From contig NZ_CP010827.1 in NCBI RefSeq assembly GCF_000833575.1, forward strand, positions 1,120,980-1,184,979: 64,000 nucleotides of DNA. The letters run 5' to 3'. This document shows, one piece after another, positions 52,173-60,868 of this stretch. This stretch comes from Corynebacterium singulare. Lineage in GTDB: Bacteria > Actinomycetota > Actinomycetes > Mycobacteriales > Mycobacteriaceae. The stretch's first letter is position 1, and each line of letters begins with the position of its first letter. A program made the translations under genes and the position numbers. Below the pieces are notes generated by a model that did not search any database, was not told the origin of the DNA, and saw only the letters and a list, made by a program, of their open reading frames with translations.

Positions 52173-52220
52173 GGCCCCCATGGACCCTGCTGAGTTTCGC
52201 ACGGTCCATGGGGGCCTTTT
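52173..52220 (+). terminator. Terminator of hutH
   Basis: GGCCCCCATGGACC (52173-52186) and GGTCCATGGGGGCC (52203-52216) form a perfect 14-bp stem with a 16-nt loop, followed by TTTT. It lies 10 bp after the hutH stop. Confidence 0.92.
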
Positions 52221-52242
52221 CTGTGCGTTTTTCGATTCCACG

Positions 52243-52402
52243 TGTCCAGACCTCAAAGCCGAACGGCGCAGGTGGGCGTCGAGAAGCGCGTGGCCAGTGC
52301 TTGGCGACGACCTGGGTGGTTGGACTTCTAGGTCTGGACATATGGCTCGAGCTCGGTAGGTTCACGATGATGCCGGTCGCTCGACAGTCTGGCATGTGAG
52401 AC
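52243..52402. promoter_or_regulatory. Paired inverted repeats before hutU
   Basis: In the 381-bp gap between hutH and hutU, TGTCCAGACCT (52243-52253) and its exact complement AGGTCTGGACA (52330-52340) are 76 bp apart. Further on, GTCTGGCATGTGAGAC (52387-52402) is a near-palindrome with GTCT/AGAC ends and a CATG centre. All contain the core TCTGG/CCAGA, so they are candidate binding sites for the hut regulator. No gene lies in the gap. Confidence 0.45.
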
Positions 52403-52543
52403 AGGTGGATAAAATGTGGTCTAGAAGATAGACGTGAGTCACAGTAGTTTGTTCTCTGTGACGCCAACCAAACTTCGGGGACAGCCCCGGGAAACCGGCC
52501 TGGGGTTTGGGAGGGCGTCGATAAGCACGAGTGAAAGGAAGCC

Positions 52544-54220
52544 ATGTCTCAACCCCGCGAAGTACGCGCCCCGCGCGGAACCGAACTGACCGCCAAGTCT
52601 TGGCAGACCGAAGCCCCACTGCGCATGCTCATGAACAACCTTGACCCTGAGGTTGCCGAGCGCCCAGAGGACCTCGTTGTCTATGGCGGCACCGGCCGAG
52701 CCGCCCGAAGCTGGGAAGCCTTCGATGCCATCGTGGAGTCCCTTAAGGACCTTGAGTCCGATGAGACCCTCCTGGTGCAGTCCGGCAAGCCTGTGGGTAT
52801 CTGGAAGACCAACGAATGGGCACCCCGCGTGCTCATTGCTAACTCCAACCTGGTCGGTGACTGGGCCAACTGGGAGCACTTCCGCGAACTCGAGGACGAA
52901 GGCCTCATGATGTACGGCCAGATGACGGCCGGTTCCTGGATCTACATCGCTACCCAGGGCATCCTGCAGGGCACCTTCGAGACCTTCGCGGCCGTGGCTA
53001 AGAAGCGCTTCAATGGGACACTAGCTGGCACCTTCACCCTGACCGGTGGGTGCGGTGGCATGGGCGGTGCGCAGCCTCTGTCCGTCACTCTCAACGGCGG
53101 TGCGTGCCTCATCGTGGATGTCGATGAGACCCGCCTGAAGCGCCGCCAGCACAAGCGCTACCTCGATGAGGTTGTCACCGACCTGGATGAGGCTCTCAAG
53201 CTGGTCCTGGATGCCAAGGAGAATAAGAAACCACTTTCGGTTGGTCTTGTGGGGAATGCAGCAGAGGTCTTCCCGGAGATCCTGCGCCGCCAGCGCGCGG
53301 GTGAATTCACCGTGGACATCGTCACCGACCAGACCTCTGCGCACGACCCGCTGAGCTACCTGCCTACAGAAATCACGGTGGAGGACTGGCACAACGAGGC
53401 TAAGGCCGACCCGACCACCTTCACCAAGAAGGCTCGTGAGGCCATGGCCGCCCAGGTCCAGGCCATGGTGGAGTTCCAGGATGAAGGCGCTGAGGTCTTC
53501 GACTACGGCAACTCCATCCGTGATGAGGCCCGCAAGGCCGGCTACCAGCGCGCCTTCGAGTTCCCGGGCTTCGTTCCGGCCTACATCCGCCCACTGTTCT
53601 GCGAGGGCCTTGGTCCCTTCCGTTGGGCCGCACTGTCCGGTGATCCGGAAGACATCAAGGTCACCGACCAAGCACTCAAGGAGCTCTTCCCGGACAACGA
53701 GCACCTGCACAACTGGCTCGATGCCGCCGAGGAGTACGTTGAATTCGAGGGCCTGCCGGCACGTATTTGCTGGCTGGGCTACAACGAGCGCCACAAGGCC
53801 GGCCTGCTCTTCAACGACTTGGTCAAGGAAGGCAAGATCAAGGCGCCGATCGTCATCGGTCGTGACCACCTCGACTCCGGCTCCGTGGCCTCCCCGTACC
53901 GCGAGACTGAGGCGATGCTCGATGGCACCGATGCCGTGGCTGACTGGCCGCTGCTTAACGCCATGACCGCTGTGTCCTCCGGTGCCACCTGGGTATCCAT
54001 CCACCACGGTGGTGGCGTGGGCATGGGCCGCTCCATCCACGCCGGTCAGGTCACCGTTGCCGACGGTACCGAGCTCGCGGCCGCGAAGCTGCGCGCGGTG
54101 CTCACCAATGACCCGGGCATGGGCGTTATCCGCCACGTGGATTCCGGTTACACTCGCGCCAAGGAAGTAGCGGACGAGCGCGGCGTGCGTATTCCGATGG
54201 AATTCAAGGCCCGCGACTAG
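52544..54220 (+). CDS. hutU: Urocanate hydratase
   Basis: HutU hydrates urocanate to 4-imidazolone-5-propionate using tightly bound NAD+. The 558-residue protein has the NAD loop [12 protein letters not shown] (about residues 166-177), [22 protein letters not shown] and the conserved [13 protein letters not shown] (about 345-357) with the functional Cys. AAAGGAAG precedes ATG 52544. It forms an operon with hutI (21-bp gap). Confidence 0.96.
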   Translation: MSQPREVRAPRGTELTAKSWQTEAPLRMLMNNLDPEVAERPEDLVVYGGTGRAARSWEAFDAIVESLKDLESDETLLVQSGKPVGIWKTNEWAPRVLIANSNLVGDWANWEHFRELEDEGLMMYGQMTAGSWIYIATQGILQGTFETFAAVAKKRFNGTLAGTFTLTGGCGGMGGAQPLSVTLNGGACLIVDVDETRLKRRQHKRYLDEVVTDLDEALKLVLDAKENKKPLSVGLVGNAAEVFPEILRRQRAGEFTVDIVTDQTSAHDPLSYLPTEITVEDWHNEAKADPTTFTKKAREAMAAQVQAMVEFQDEGAEVFDYGNSIRDEARKAGYQRAFEFPGFVPAYIRPLFCEGLGPFRWAALSGDPEDIKVTDQALKELFPDNEHLHNWLDAAEEYVEFEGLPARICWLGYNERHKAGLLFNDLVKEGKIKAPIVIGRDHLDSGSVASPYRETEAMLDGTDAVADWPLLNAMTAVSSGATWVSIHHGGGVGMGRSIHAGQVTVADGTELAAAKLRAVLTNDPGMGVIRHVDSGYTRAKEVADERGVRIPMEFKARD

Positions 54221-54241
54221 ACAAGAGAGGAATAGAAGATC

Positions 54242-55420
54242 ATGTCCACCCTGTTTACTGGAATCTCTGAACTGCGTACGGTGTCGGAGGCTGGCACGCT
54301 TGCCGACGCCGCACTCATCGCCAACACCGACGGCACCATCGCCTGGATCGGCCCGGCGGCTGACGCACCGGCCGCCGATAAGAAGATCGACCTTGGAGGT
54401 CGTGCGGTTTTGCCAGGCTGGGTGGATTCCCATACCCACATGATCTTCGATGGTGACCGCTCTGCCGAGTTCGAAGCCCGCATGGCGGGGGAATCCTACC
54501 AGGCCGGCGGCATTGCCGTGACCATGGATGCGACGCGCTCAGCAGGGGAGGAGCGCCTGGAAAAGCTCCTGCTCCAGCGCATTGCGGCGGCACACCGCGG
54601 CGGCACCACCACGCTAGAGACCAAGACCGGCTACGGGCTCAACACTGAATCTGAGGTGGAGGCCGCTCGCGTGGCTGCCCGTCACGTTGATGATGTCACC
54701 TTCCTCGGCGCTCACCTTGTCCCGCCGGGGGCGGAGGCTGAGGCCTACCTCGACGAGGTCGTTGGCTCGATGCTTGATGGCGTGACCGAGTACGTCCAGT
54801 GGATTGATGTCTTCTGTGAGCGCGGGGCGTTTGATGAGGACCAGTCGCGCCGCGTGCTCGACGCCGGTAAGGCCCGCGGACTGGGTCTTCGCGTGCACGG
54901 CAACCAGCTCGGTGAAGGCCCGGGTGTGGCCCTCGCTGTGGAGATGGGCGCTGCGTCCGTTGACCACGTGAACTACCTCAGCGACTCAGACGTCGAGGCC
55001 CTCGCTGCCTCCGACACGGTGGCCACCTTGCTGCCCGCCTGCGACCTCTCCACCCGCGAACCCTTGGCCCCGGGGCGCACGCTTCTCGACGCCGGCGCCA
55101 CCGTCGCCATCGCCTCCAACCTCAACCCCGGTACGTCGTACACCTCCTCCATGAATTTCTGCGTGACCACGGCTGTACTGCAACAGCACCTCACCCTCGA
55201 CGAGGCGATTGCTGCCGGCACCCTCGGTGGTGCTACTGCCTTACGCCGCCACGATGTTGGTGAAGGCAAGGATGTGCAGGGCCGCCCCGCAAAGGGCACG
55301 CTGGTTGTGGGGGCAGCTGCGGACCTTCACGTCCTCGACGCTCCGAGCGCCATCCACCTGGCCTACCGCCCGGGAATGCCGATGACCTGGAAGACCTTCG
55401 TGGCCGGCCGCGAGGTCTAG
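54242..55420 (+). CDS. hutI: Imidazolonepropionase
   Basis: HutI opens the imidazolone ring to N-formimidoyl-L-glutamate, the substrate of HutG. The 392-residue amidohydrolase has the metal motif DSHTHMIFDGDR (about residues 60-71), TTLETKTGYGL (about 121-131), FLGAHLVP, HGNQLGEG and SNLNPGTSYTS. GAGAGGAA lies upstream of ATG 54242. Last gene of the hutUI operon; a GC hairpin near 55458-55486 follows but lacks a T-run. Confidence 0.95.
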   Translation: MSTLFTGISELRTVSEAGTLADAALIANTDGTIAWIGPAADAPAADKKIDLGGRAVLPGWVDSHTHMIFDGDRSAEFEARMAGESYQAGGIAVTMDATRSAGEERLEKLLLQRIAAAHRGGTTTLETKTGYGLNTESEVEAARVAARHVDDVTFLGAHLVPPGAEAEAYLDEVVGSMLDGVTEYVQWIDVFCERGAFDEDQSRRVLDAGKARGLGLRVHGNQLGEGPGVALAVEMGAASVDHVNYLSDSDVEALAASDTVATLLPACDLSTREPLAPGRTLLDAGATVAIASNLNPGTSYTSSMNFCVTTAVLQQHLTLDEAIAAGTLGGATALRRHDVGEGKDVQGRPAKGTLVVGAAADLHVLDAPSAIHLAYRPGMPMTWKTFVAGREV

Positions 55421-55588
55421 GCCGAAGGGGGAACGAGGACTCGAGCCCCTTAGCTTGAGCTGCTGGAGAGGAAGAGCTCCGGCAGCCTACGAACGTTATC
55501 CGTGATGCGCGGGAGAAGTGCGCGCTCAGCGGCGGCCCACGCAGCAAAATAGCTAAATGTACGTAGGTGCCGTACTCTGGTCTGGGCA

Positions 55589-57595
55589 ATGAGCATTACC
55601 GATAACGCCACCGGCGGCGTGAACGAGCCGGAAGAATTCAATAAGTCGGAATCTCAGGAAAACTCGCAAGGTGGCGAGGCGCAGGACGCTTCGCAGGTGA
55701 ATAACCAGGACACCGGGGCTGCGAATAACCCTGAGGACACCGGCGCTGAAGAAACTTCAGCCACTGACAACTCCCAGGGTTTTGCACACCTCGGTCTGCC
55801 TGATGACGTTCAGGCTGCTGTCTCCAAGGTGGGCTTCACCCAGCCATCCCCGATCCAGGCAGAAACCATCCCGATCCTCATGGAGGGCCGCGACGTTGTC
55901 GGCCTTGCCCAGACTGGTACGGGCAAGACCGCAGCTTTCGCGCTGCCGGTTCTCTCCCAGATCGACGTCGATGCCCGCCACCCGCAAGCACTCGTCCTCG
56001 CGCCGACGCGCGAGCTGGCCCTCCAGGTCGCGGACTCCTTCCAGTCCTTCGCCGACCACCTCGGCCGGATCGAGGTTCTGCCTATCTACGGTGGTCAGGC
56101 CTACGGCATCCAGCTTTCGGGTCTGCGCCGTGGCGCCCAGGTCATCGTGGGTACCCCGGGCCGCGTCATCGACCACCTGGAGAAGGGCTCCCTGGATATC
56201 TCCCAGCTGCGCTTCCTCGTCCTCGATGAGGCCGATGAGATGCTCAACATGGGCTTCCAAGAAGATGTCGAGCGCATTCTTGAGGACACTCCGGATGACA
56301 AGCAGGTTGCGCTGTTTTCGGCCACCATGCCGAACTCCATTCGCCGCCTGTCCAAGCAGTACCTCAACGACCCTGCGGAAATTACCGTCAAGTCGGAGCG
56401 TCGCACGAATGACAACATCACCCAGCGCTTCCTGCTGACCCCGCACCGTCACAAGATGGATGCTTTTACCCGCATCCTCGAGGTCATCGATTACGACGCC
56501 ATCATCGTCTTCTGCCGCACCAAGCACGAGACCGAAGAGGTGGCAGACAACCTCAAGGAGGCTGGCTACAACGCGGCTGCCATCAACGGTGATATTGCCC
56601 AGCAGCAGCGTGAGCGCACGGTTGACCAGCTCAAGGATGGCCGCTTGGACATCCTTGTCGCCACCGACGTCGCTGCCCGTGGCCTTGACGTAGACCGCAT
56701 CACCCACGTGGTGAACTACGACATTCCGAATGACACTGAGTCGTACGTCCACCGCATTGGCCGTACCGGCCGTGCTGGTCGCAGTGGCGAGGCCATCTTG
56801 TTCGTCACTCCGCGTGAGCGCCGCATGCTGCGCTCCATCGAGCGCGTCACCAACGCCCGCCTCGAGGAGATGGACCTGCCGACGGCCGACGAGGTCAACG
56901 CTAAGCGCAAGGAGAAGTTCTTCGCCTCCATCGCTGCCGCGCAGGAGGACAAGCAGTTTGAGTTCTTCCGCGACATGGTCCGCGAGTACTCCGCTGCTGA
57001 AAACGTGGCCATGGATGACATCGCTGCGTCGATTGCCGTGCAGCTCCAAGGCGGTACTGACTTCCTGCTCAAGGAACGCCCAGTGACCAAGAAAGACCGC
57101 CGCGATCGCGAGCGCTTTGAGCGTGACGGCCGCGGCCGTGACCGCGACCGCGGTGGACGGGGTCGTGACCGCGATCGCGACCGTGGCCCACGCCGCCCGG
57201 ACGGGGACTTTGAGACCTACCGTCTGGACGTCGGCAAGCGCCAAGGCGTTCGCCCGGGCGCCATCGTGGGCGCACTGGCCAACGAAGGTGGCTTGACCTC
57301 CAAGGACTTCGGCCGCATCACCATCGCGGTGGGCCACACGTTGGTGGATTTGCCGAAGAACCTGGACCCGGCTGTGCTGGATCGTCTCAAGGACACCCGC
57401 ATTTCTGGCCAGCTCATCAAGATTCAGAAGGATACTGGCCGCCCGCCGCGCCGCAACTACGATGACGACCGTGACCGTGGTGGTCGCGGCGGACGTGGTG
57501 GCCGTGATCGCGGTGGACGCGGTGGCTACCGTGACCGTGACCGCGGTGGCCGTGGCCGTGACCGCGGCGGACGCCGAGGCGGCTGGCGCGACTAA
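55589..57595 (+). CDS. deaD: DEAD-box ATP-dependent RNA helicase (DeaD/CsdA type)
   Basis: A 668-residue RNA helicase for ribosome assembly and mRNA turnover, often cold-induced. An acidic Glu/Gln/Asn-rich leader (about 1-60) precedes the core: AQTGTGKT (about 107-114), PTRELALQV, LDEADEMLNMGF (about 210-221), SATMP (about 244) and HRIGRTGRAGR (about 390). A DbpA-type RNA-binding domain follows (about 543-613, with GVRPGAIVGALANEGGL), then an Arg/Gly/Asp-rich tail. ATG 55589 lies 10 nt after TACTCT. Confidence 0.95.
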   Translation: MSITDNATGGVNEPEEFNKSESQENSQGGEAQDASQVNNQDTGAANNPEDTGAEETSATDNSQGFAHLGLPDDVQAAVSKVGFTQPSPIQAETIPILMEGRDVVGLAQTGTGKTAAFALPVLSQIDVDARHPQALVLAPTRELALQVADSFQSFADHLGRIEVLPIYGGQAYGIQLSGLRRGAQVIVGTPGRVIDHLEKGSLDISQLRFLVLDEADEMLNMGFQEDVERILEDTPDDKQVALFSATMPNSIRRLSKQYLNDPAEITVKSERRTNDNITQRFLLTPHRHKMDAFTRILEVIDYDAIIVFCRTKHETEEVADNLKEAGYNAAAINGDIAQQQRERTVDQLKDGRLDILVATDVAARGLDVDRITHVVNYDIPNDTESYVHRIGRTGRAGRSGEAILFVTPRERRMLRSIERVTNARLEEMDLPTADEVNAKRKEKFFASIAAAQEDKQFEFFRDMVREYSAAENVAMDDIAASIAVQLQGGTDFLLKERPVTKKDRRDRERFERDGRGRDRDRGGRGRDRDRDRGPRRPDGDFETYRLDVGKRQGVRPGAIVGALANEGGLTSKDFGRITIAVGHTLVDLPKNLDPAVLDRLKDTRISGQLIKIQKDTGRPPRRNYDDDRDRGGRGGRGGRDRGGRGGYRDRDRGGRGRDRGGRRGGWRD

Positions 57596-57610
57596 CGCCT
57601 GGCACGAAAG

Positions 57611-57687
57611 AAGCCTCCTGCACTGACAAGGATTGCGGCTCGGAGCTGAAGCTCTGGGCCAAGTCCCATAAGTGCGGGAGGCTTTTT
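57611..57687 (+). terminator. Terminator of deaD
   Basis: AAGCCTCCTGCACT (57611-57624) pairs with AGTGCGGGAGGCTT (57671-57684) with one mismatch, followed by a T-run. The 46-nt interior has a smaller hairpin, so the structure is branched. Confidence 0.8.
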
Positions 57688-57721
57688 ATGCTCTATCTGC
57701 GCGTGTGCGCAACGTTGGTAT

Positions 57722-58165
57722 TTAGATGTACATGAGGATGGCACACACAACCCACAGCAGGTTGAAGATGCCGGAGAACATAGCCAGCTGCTTCTTTAGC
57801 TTGGCAGCATCCGCGGTGCCCGGGGTAGCGATAGCGGCCATGGCCTTATTCTGCTTCGGAATAATGACAACGAGCAGGATGACCCACGCGATGACGGCGA
57901 GCAGAAGCGCAATGTGGAACTGAACCTCGGACTTGTAGGCAGAGAGGTCGGTCAGGAAGACAGCCAGACCCAGAACCGGGACGATGGCGGAGATGTAGCC
58001 ATAGGTGGACGTGATCTTGTTGAGGATGCTCGCAGCACCAGCAGCGGAAGCATCACCGGCAGCGGCCTTCTCAACCTGGCCTGGGAAGGCGGAGGTGGAG
58101 ATGCACACGGTACCGACCAGCAGAATGGCCGCGAAGACGTGGAGGAAAATTAGCAAGCTAGACAT
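57722..58165 (-). CDS. Four-span membrane protein
   Basis: A 147-residue protein with four predicted helices (about 3-23, 54-72, 82-102 and 126-146) separated by short loops; LLIFLHVFAAILLVGTV at the start resembles DUF2269 and CopD-type proteins. Conserved His8 in the first helix is typical of those families. No signal of substrate. It lies 47 bp downstream of the HNH nuclease gene on the same strand, so the two may be co-transcribed. Function unknown. Confidence 0.75.
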   Translation of the reverse strand: MSSLLIFLHVFAAILLVGTVCISTSAFPGQVEKAAAGDASAAGAASILNKITSTYGYISAIVPVLGLAVFLTDLSAYKSEVQFHIALLLAVIAWVILLVVIIPKQNKAMAAIATPGTADAAKLKKQLAMFSGIFNLLWVVCAILMYI

Positions 58166-58212
58166 GAGGAGAAGTGTGTACCTTTCTGATCACGGGGTTT
58201 TCCAGCGAAAGT

Positions 58213-58755
58213 CTAACGGCGCCAGCTGATGAAATCGAATTGACACTGGTGGCGCATGGTCTCATAATCGCGGGCGGGGAGGGGCAACTCGTACTTTCGC
58301 GCCACCGCGGCCAGTCGCCGGGAATAATCGCAGCGGTCTGCTGGTGGAAGCCAGTCCGCGGGCAGCGAATCTGACTTGGTTTGGTTGAGCGCGCTGGCCG
58401 TGGCCACGAGGTTGAGGGGATCGTTGGCAAAGGCCAGCTTCTTGTCTTTCGTCCACATGGAGGCCCCGAGATCCCACGCCGCGGAGAGCGGGAAGACGTG
58501 ATCGACCTCCACGCGGTTGCCGGCGGGGGCACGGGCATAGGGGTCATACAGAATGCCGTCAATAGTCTGCGACTCCATGACAGTCTCGCGAGTGCCCGGC
58601 AGCCAGCCCCCAAAGTCCGCGCGCACGTAGCCGGGTGCGGAGACCCTCGCCGGTACGGTCGCCACTCCTAAGCTGGGGCCGGGAAAGAGGTGGTAGCCGC
58701 CGTAAGCCACGGTGGCAACGGACAGTACACAAATGTAGGCGGTGCGCAGGTTCAT
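58213..58755 (-). CDS. Secreted HNH nuclease (DUF1524 type)
   Basis: A 180-residue protein with an N-terminal hydrophobic signal or anchor (about 5-22). VEVDHVFPLSAAWDLGA (about residues 82-98) and NDPLNLVATASALNQTKSD (about 110-128) form the H-N-H metal finger of the DUF1524/GmrSD-like secreted nucleases of actinobacteria; ADWLPP follows. It probably degrades extracellular DNA. The gene has an elaborate upstream region with two paired palindromes. Confidence 0.88.
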   Translation of the reverse strand: MNLRTAYICVLSVATVAYGGYHLFPGPSLGVATVPARVSAPGYVRADFGGWLPGTRETVMESQTIDGILYDPYARAPAGNRVEVDHVFPLSAAWDLGASMWTKDKKLAFANDPLNLVATASALNQTKSDSLPADWLPPADRCDYSRRLAAVARKYELPLPARDYETMRHQCQFDFISWRR

Positions 58756-58844
58756 ACACTTTTAGACTGCGCGGTGGCTCTAGGGGTTCCCGTAGTGCTC
58801 CATTGCAGCGTCAAACGGTCCCTCTAGTTTGGTGCCTATACTTT

Positions 58845-58921
58845 GGTCTCTTTGCTCACCAAAGGAACCATTTAACCGTAGAAATAGCGTCTAAAAGGTC
58901 TCTTGTCAGTGCACAGGGACC
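58845..58921. promoter_or_regulatory. Two GGTCTCT-N11-AGGRACC palindromes
   Basis: GGTCTCT at 58845-58851 is followed after 11 bp by AGGAACC (58863-58869). A second copy, GGTCTCT at 58897-58903 with AGGGACC at 58915-58921, has the same 11-bp spacer and is exactly 52 bp further on. Extra half-sites are at 58817 (GGTCCCT) and 58929 (AAGAACC). They lie in the 308-bp gap upstream of the HNH gene, where no gene was found. Confidence 0.6.
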
Positions 58922-58975
58922 AAAGTAAAAGAACCTTTTGGCCAGCATGTTAGGGCCATGCCTGAAACGGCGAAA

Positions 58976-59015
58976 CCCCCGCCCCAGCAGAACGGTTAAC
59001 TGCTGTCGGCGGGGG
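58976..59015 (-). terminator. Terminator of putP
   Basis: CCCCCGCC (58976-58983) and GGCGGGGG (59008-59015) form the outer stem, with an inner CAGCAG/CTGCTG stem. On the minus strand it is followed by TTTCG. It begins 48 bp after the putP stop. Confidence 0.72.
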
Positions 59016-59063
59016 CCGCGTTGAAAGAGTCGGAAGGAAAACGAAAGGGGAGAGGGAAGTAGG

Positions 59064-60626
59064 CTACTTCTGAACCTGCTCCGCGGCCTCCTCGAAGTCG
59101 AGGTCCTTGTTGTTCTCGACTAGCTTGGCCAGGCGAGAAGCCTCCTCGAATTCCTGGGTGACCTTCTCGTCCGGAGCCTTGGTGGCCAGGGAAACACCGA
59201 CAGCCACGAGGAGTGCGGAGAGGAAGCCCGGAACCAGCTCGTAGAGGGCATCGCCCAGCGGGCTCATGCCCCAGCCGATGGCCACGATGGCGCCGGTGAG
59301 CATACCGGCGATGGCGCCGGTGGAGTTGAATCGCTTCCAGTACAGCGACAGAAGGACGATCGGGCCGAAGGCGGAGCCGAAGCCAGCCCAGGCGAAGCCA
59401 ACCAGACCCAGAATGGAGTCCGACGGGTTGATGGCCAGCAGGGCACCGATGATGGCGATGGCCACAACTGCAGTACGGGACAGGTTGATCAAGACGTTCT
59501 GGCTTGGCTTCTTCTTGGCAAAGATGAGGAAGAGGTCCTCAATGAGGGAGGTGGAGACAACCAGCATCTGCGAAGACATGGTGGACATGATGGCTGCCAG
59601 AACAGCGGTCAGGACCAGACCAGCGAACAGTGGGTGGAACATGACCTGGGCCATGTCCAGGAAGATGGTCTCGTAGTTCTCTTGGTCGGTAATAGAGTGG
59701 TTGGTCTCGGTGAAGAAGACGGTGCCGGACAGCGCAACGAAGATGGCGCCGATGAGGGAGATACCCATCCAGCTGACACCGTAGAAGCGGCCTGCGCGGG
59801 CATCGGAAGGCTTGCGCAGCGCCATGAAGCGCACGATGATGTGCGGCTGGCCGAAGTAGCCGAGGCCCCAGGCGAGGTTACCGATGATGACGGCGGCGGA
59901 GACGCCGGAGAACATGGAGAAGTAGTTCGGGTTCTCAATGGCGCCATCGGTGGCGTACGGGTTGTTGGCCGCAAAGCTGAAGATCTCGCTCGCATCGTTG
60001 AGAGAGAAGAGCACCATGATCGGCACGATAATCAAGGAGGCGAACATGAGCAGACCCTGGACGGTATCGGTGTAGGACACAGCCAGGAAGCCACCGACGA
60101 AGGTGTAGAACACCGTCACGGCTGCCACGATGAGCATGCCGACGAGGTAGTCGCCGCCGAAGGTCGACTCAAAGTAACGGCCGCCGGCCACCATGCCGGA
60201 GGAGACGTAGAAGGTAAAGAAGAAAATGATGATAGCCGCGGCGATAATGCGCAGCATGCGGGACTTATCGTGCAGGCGGTTTTCGAAGAAGGACGGCACG
60301 GTAATGGAGTTGCCGGCGATTTCGGAGTAGGAGCGCAGACGCGGCGCAACCCACTTCCAGTTCGCCCACGCACCGACGAGAAGGCCGATGGCCATCCAGA
60401 GCTCGGACATACCGGTCAGGAACAAAGCACCCGGCAGGCCCATGAGCAGCCAGCCGGACATATCGGAAGCACCGGCGGACAGGGCTGCCACGAAGGGGTG
60501 GAGGCCACGGCCGGCGAGAACGTAGTCGTCGTATTCATCCGTCTGCTTGTAGCTCCAGAAGCCAATGGCGGCCATGGCAAGCAGGTAGATGATCATCGCA
60601 ACGACATACCAAGTTGAGTCTTGCAC
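59064..60626 (-). CDS. putP: Sodium/proline symporter PutP
   Basis: A 520-residue sodium:solute symporter with 13 membrane segments. ALSAGASDMSGWLLMGLPGA (about residues 48-67) is the SSS-family sodium site, and GYFGQPHIIVRFMAL (about 250-264) is typical of PutP. C. glutamicum PutP is 524 residues. GTG 60626 is chosen because AAGGAGAG lies five bases upstream; the longer frame to 60665 has no such site. No proline dehydrogenase gene is near. A set of palindromes lies upstream. Confidence 0.92.
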   Translation of the reverse strand: MQDSTWYVVAMIIYLLAMAAIGFWSYKQTDEYDDYVLAGRGLHPFVAALSAGASDMSGWLLMGLPGALFLTGMSELWMAIGLLVGAWANWKWVAPRLRSYSEIAGNSITVPSFFENRLHDKSRMLRIIAAAIIIFFFTFYVSSGMVAGGRYFESTFGGDYLVGMLIVAAVTVFYTFVGGFLAVSYTDTVQGLLMFASLIIVPIMVLFSLNDASEIFSFAANNPYATDGAIENPNYFSMFSGVSAAVIIGNLAWGLGYFGQPHIIVRFMALRKPSDARAGRFYGVSWMGISLIGAIFVALSGTVFFTETNHSITDQENYETIFLDMAQVMFHPLFAGLVLTAVLAAIMSTMSSQMLVVSTSLIEDLFLIFAKKKPSQNVLINLSRTAVVAIAIIGALLAINPSDSILGLVGFAWAGFGSAFGPIVLLSLYWKRFNSTGAIAGMLTGAIVAIGWGMSPLGDALYELVPGFLSALLVAVGVSLATKAPDEKVTQEFEEASRLAKLVENNKDLDFEEAAEQVQK

Positions 60627-60712
60627 TGATCTCTCCTTGAGTTTGAGATTAAGAGTAGGACTCATTCACGCTAACGAGGCTCAGGGCCCTGCCCAACTGG
60701 AAATTGGCACCT

Positions 60713-60772
60713 TGACCAGTATTTGGTAACCCTGGTCACAGCTTAATGTACGGTTTTACTGGCGTAACGCCA
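60713..60772. promoter_or_regulatory. Palindromes between putP and the SNF2 gene
   Basis: TGACCAG-N12-CTGGTCA (60713-60738) is a perfect 7-bp inverted repeat. TGGCG-TAA-CGCCA (60760-60772) is another perfect palindrome. They lie about 90-145 bp upstream of putP, on the far side of which is the SNF2 gene with its own -10 at 60856-60861. Confidence 0.5.
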
Positions 60773-60868
60773 TAATGTAACGAGACTATAACGATTGGGT
60801 ATTTCGGCAGGATTTGGGAACTTTCTTCAGTCAGTGCCCCCAAATGGTGTGCTGCTAGACTGGCCGTT

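Noticed and set aside
57611..57687. Branched structured RNA after deaD
   Set aside because: The outer stem followed by T-run is simply explained as a terminator; no known RNA motif was recognised.
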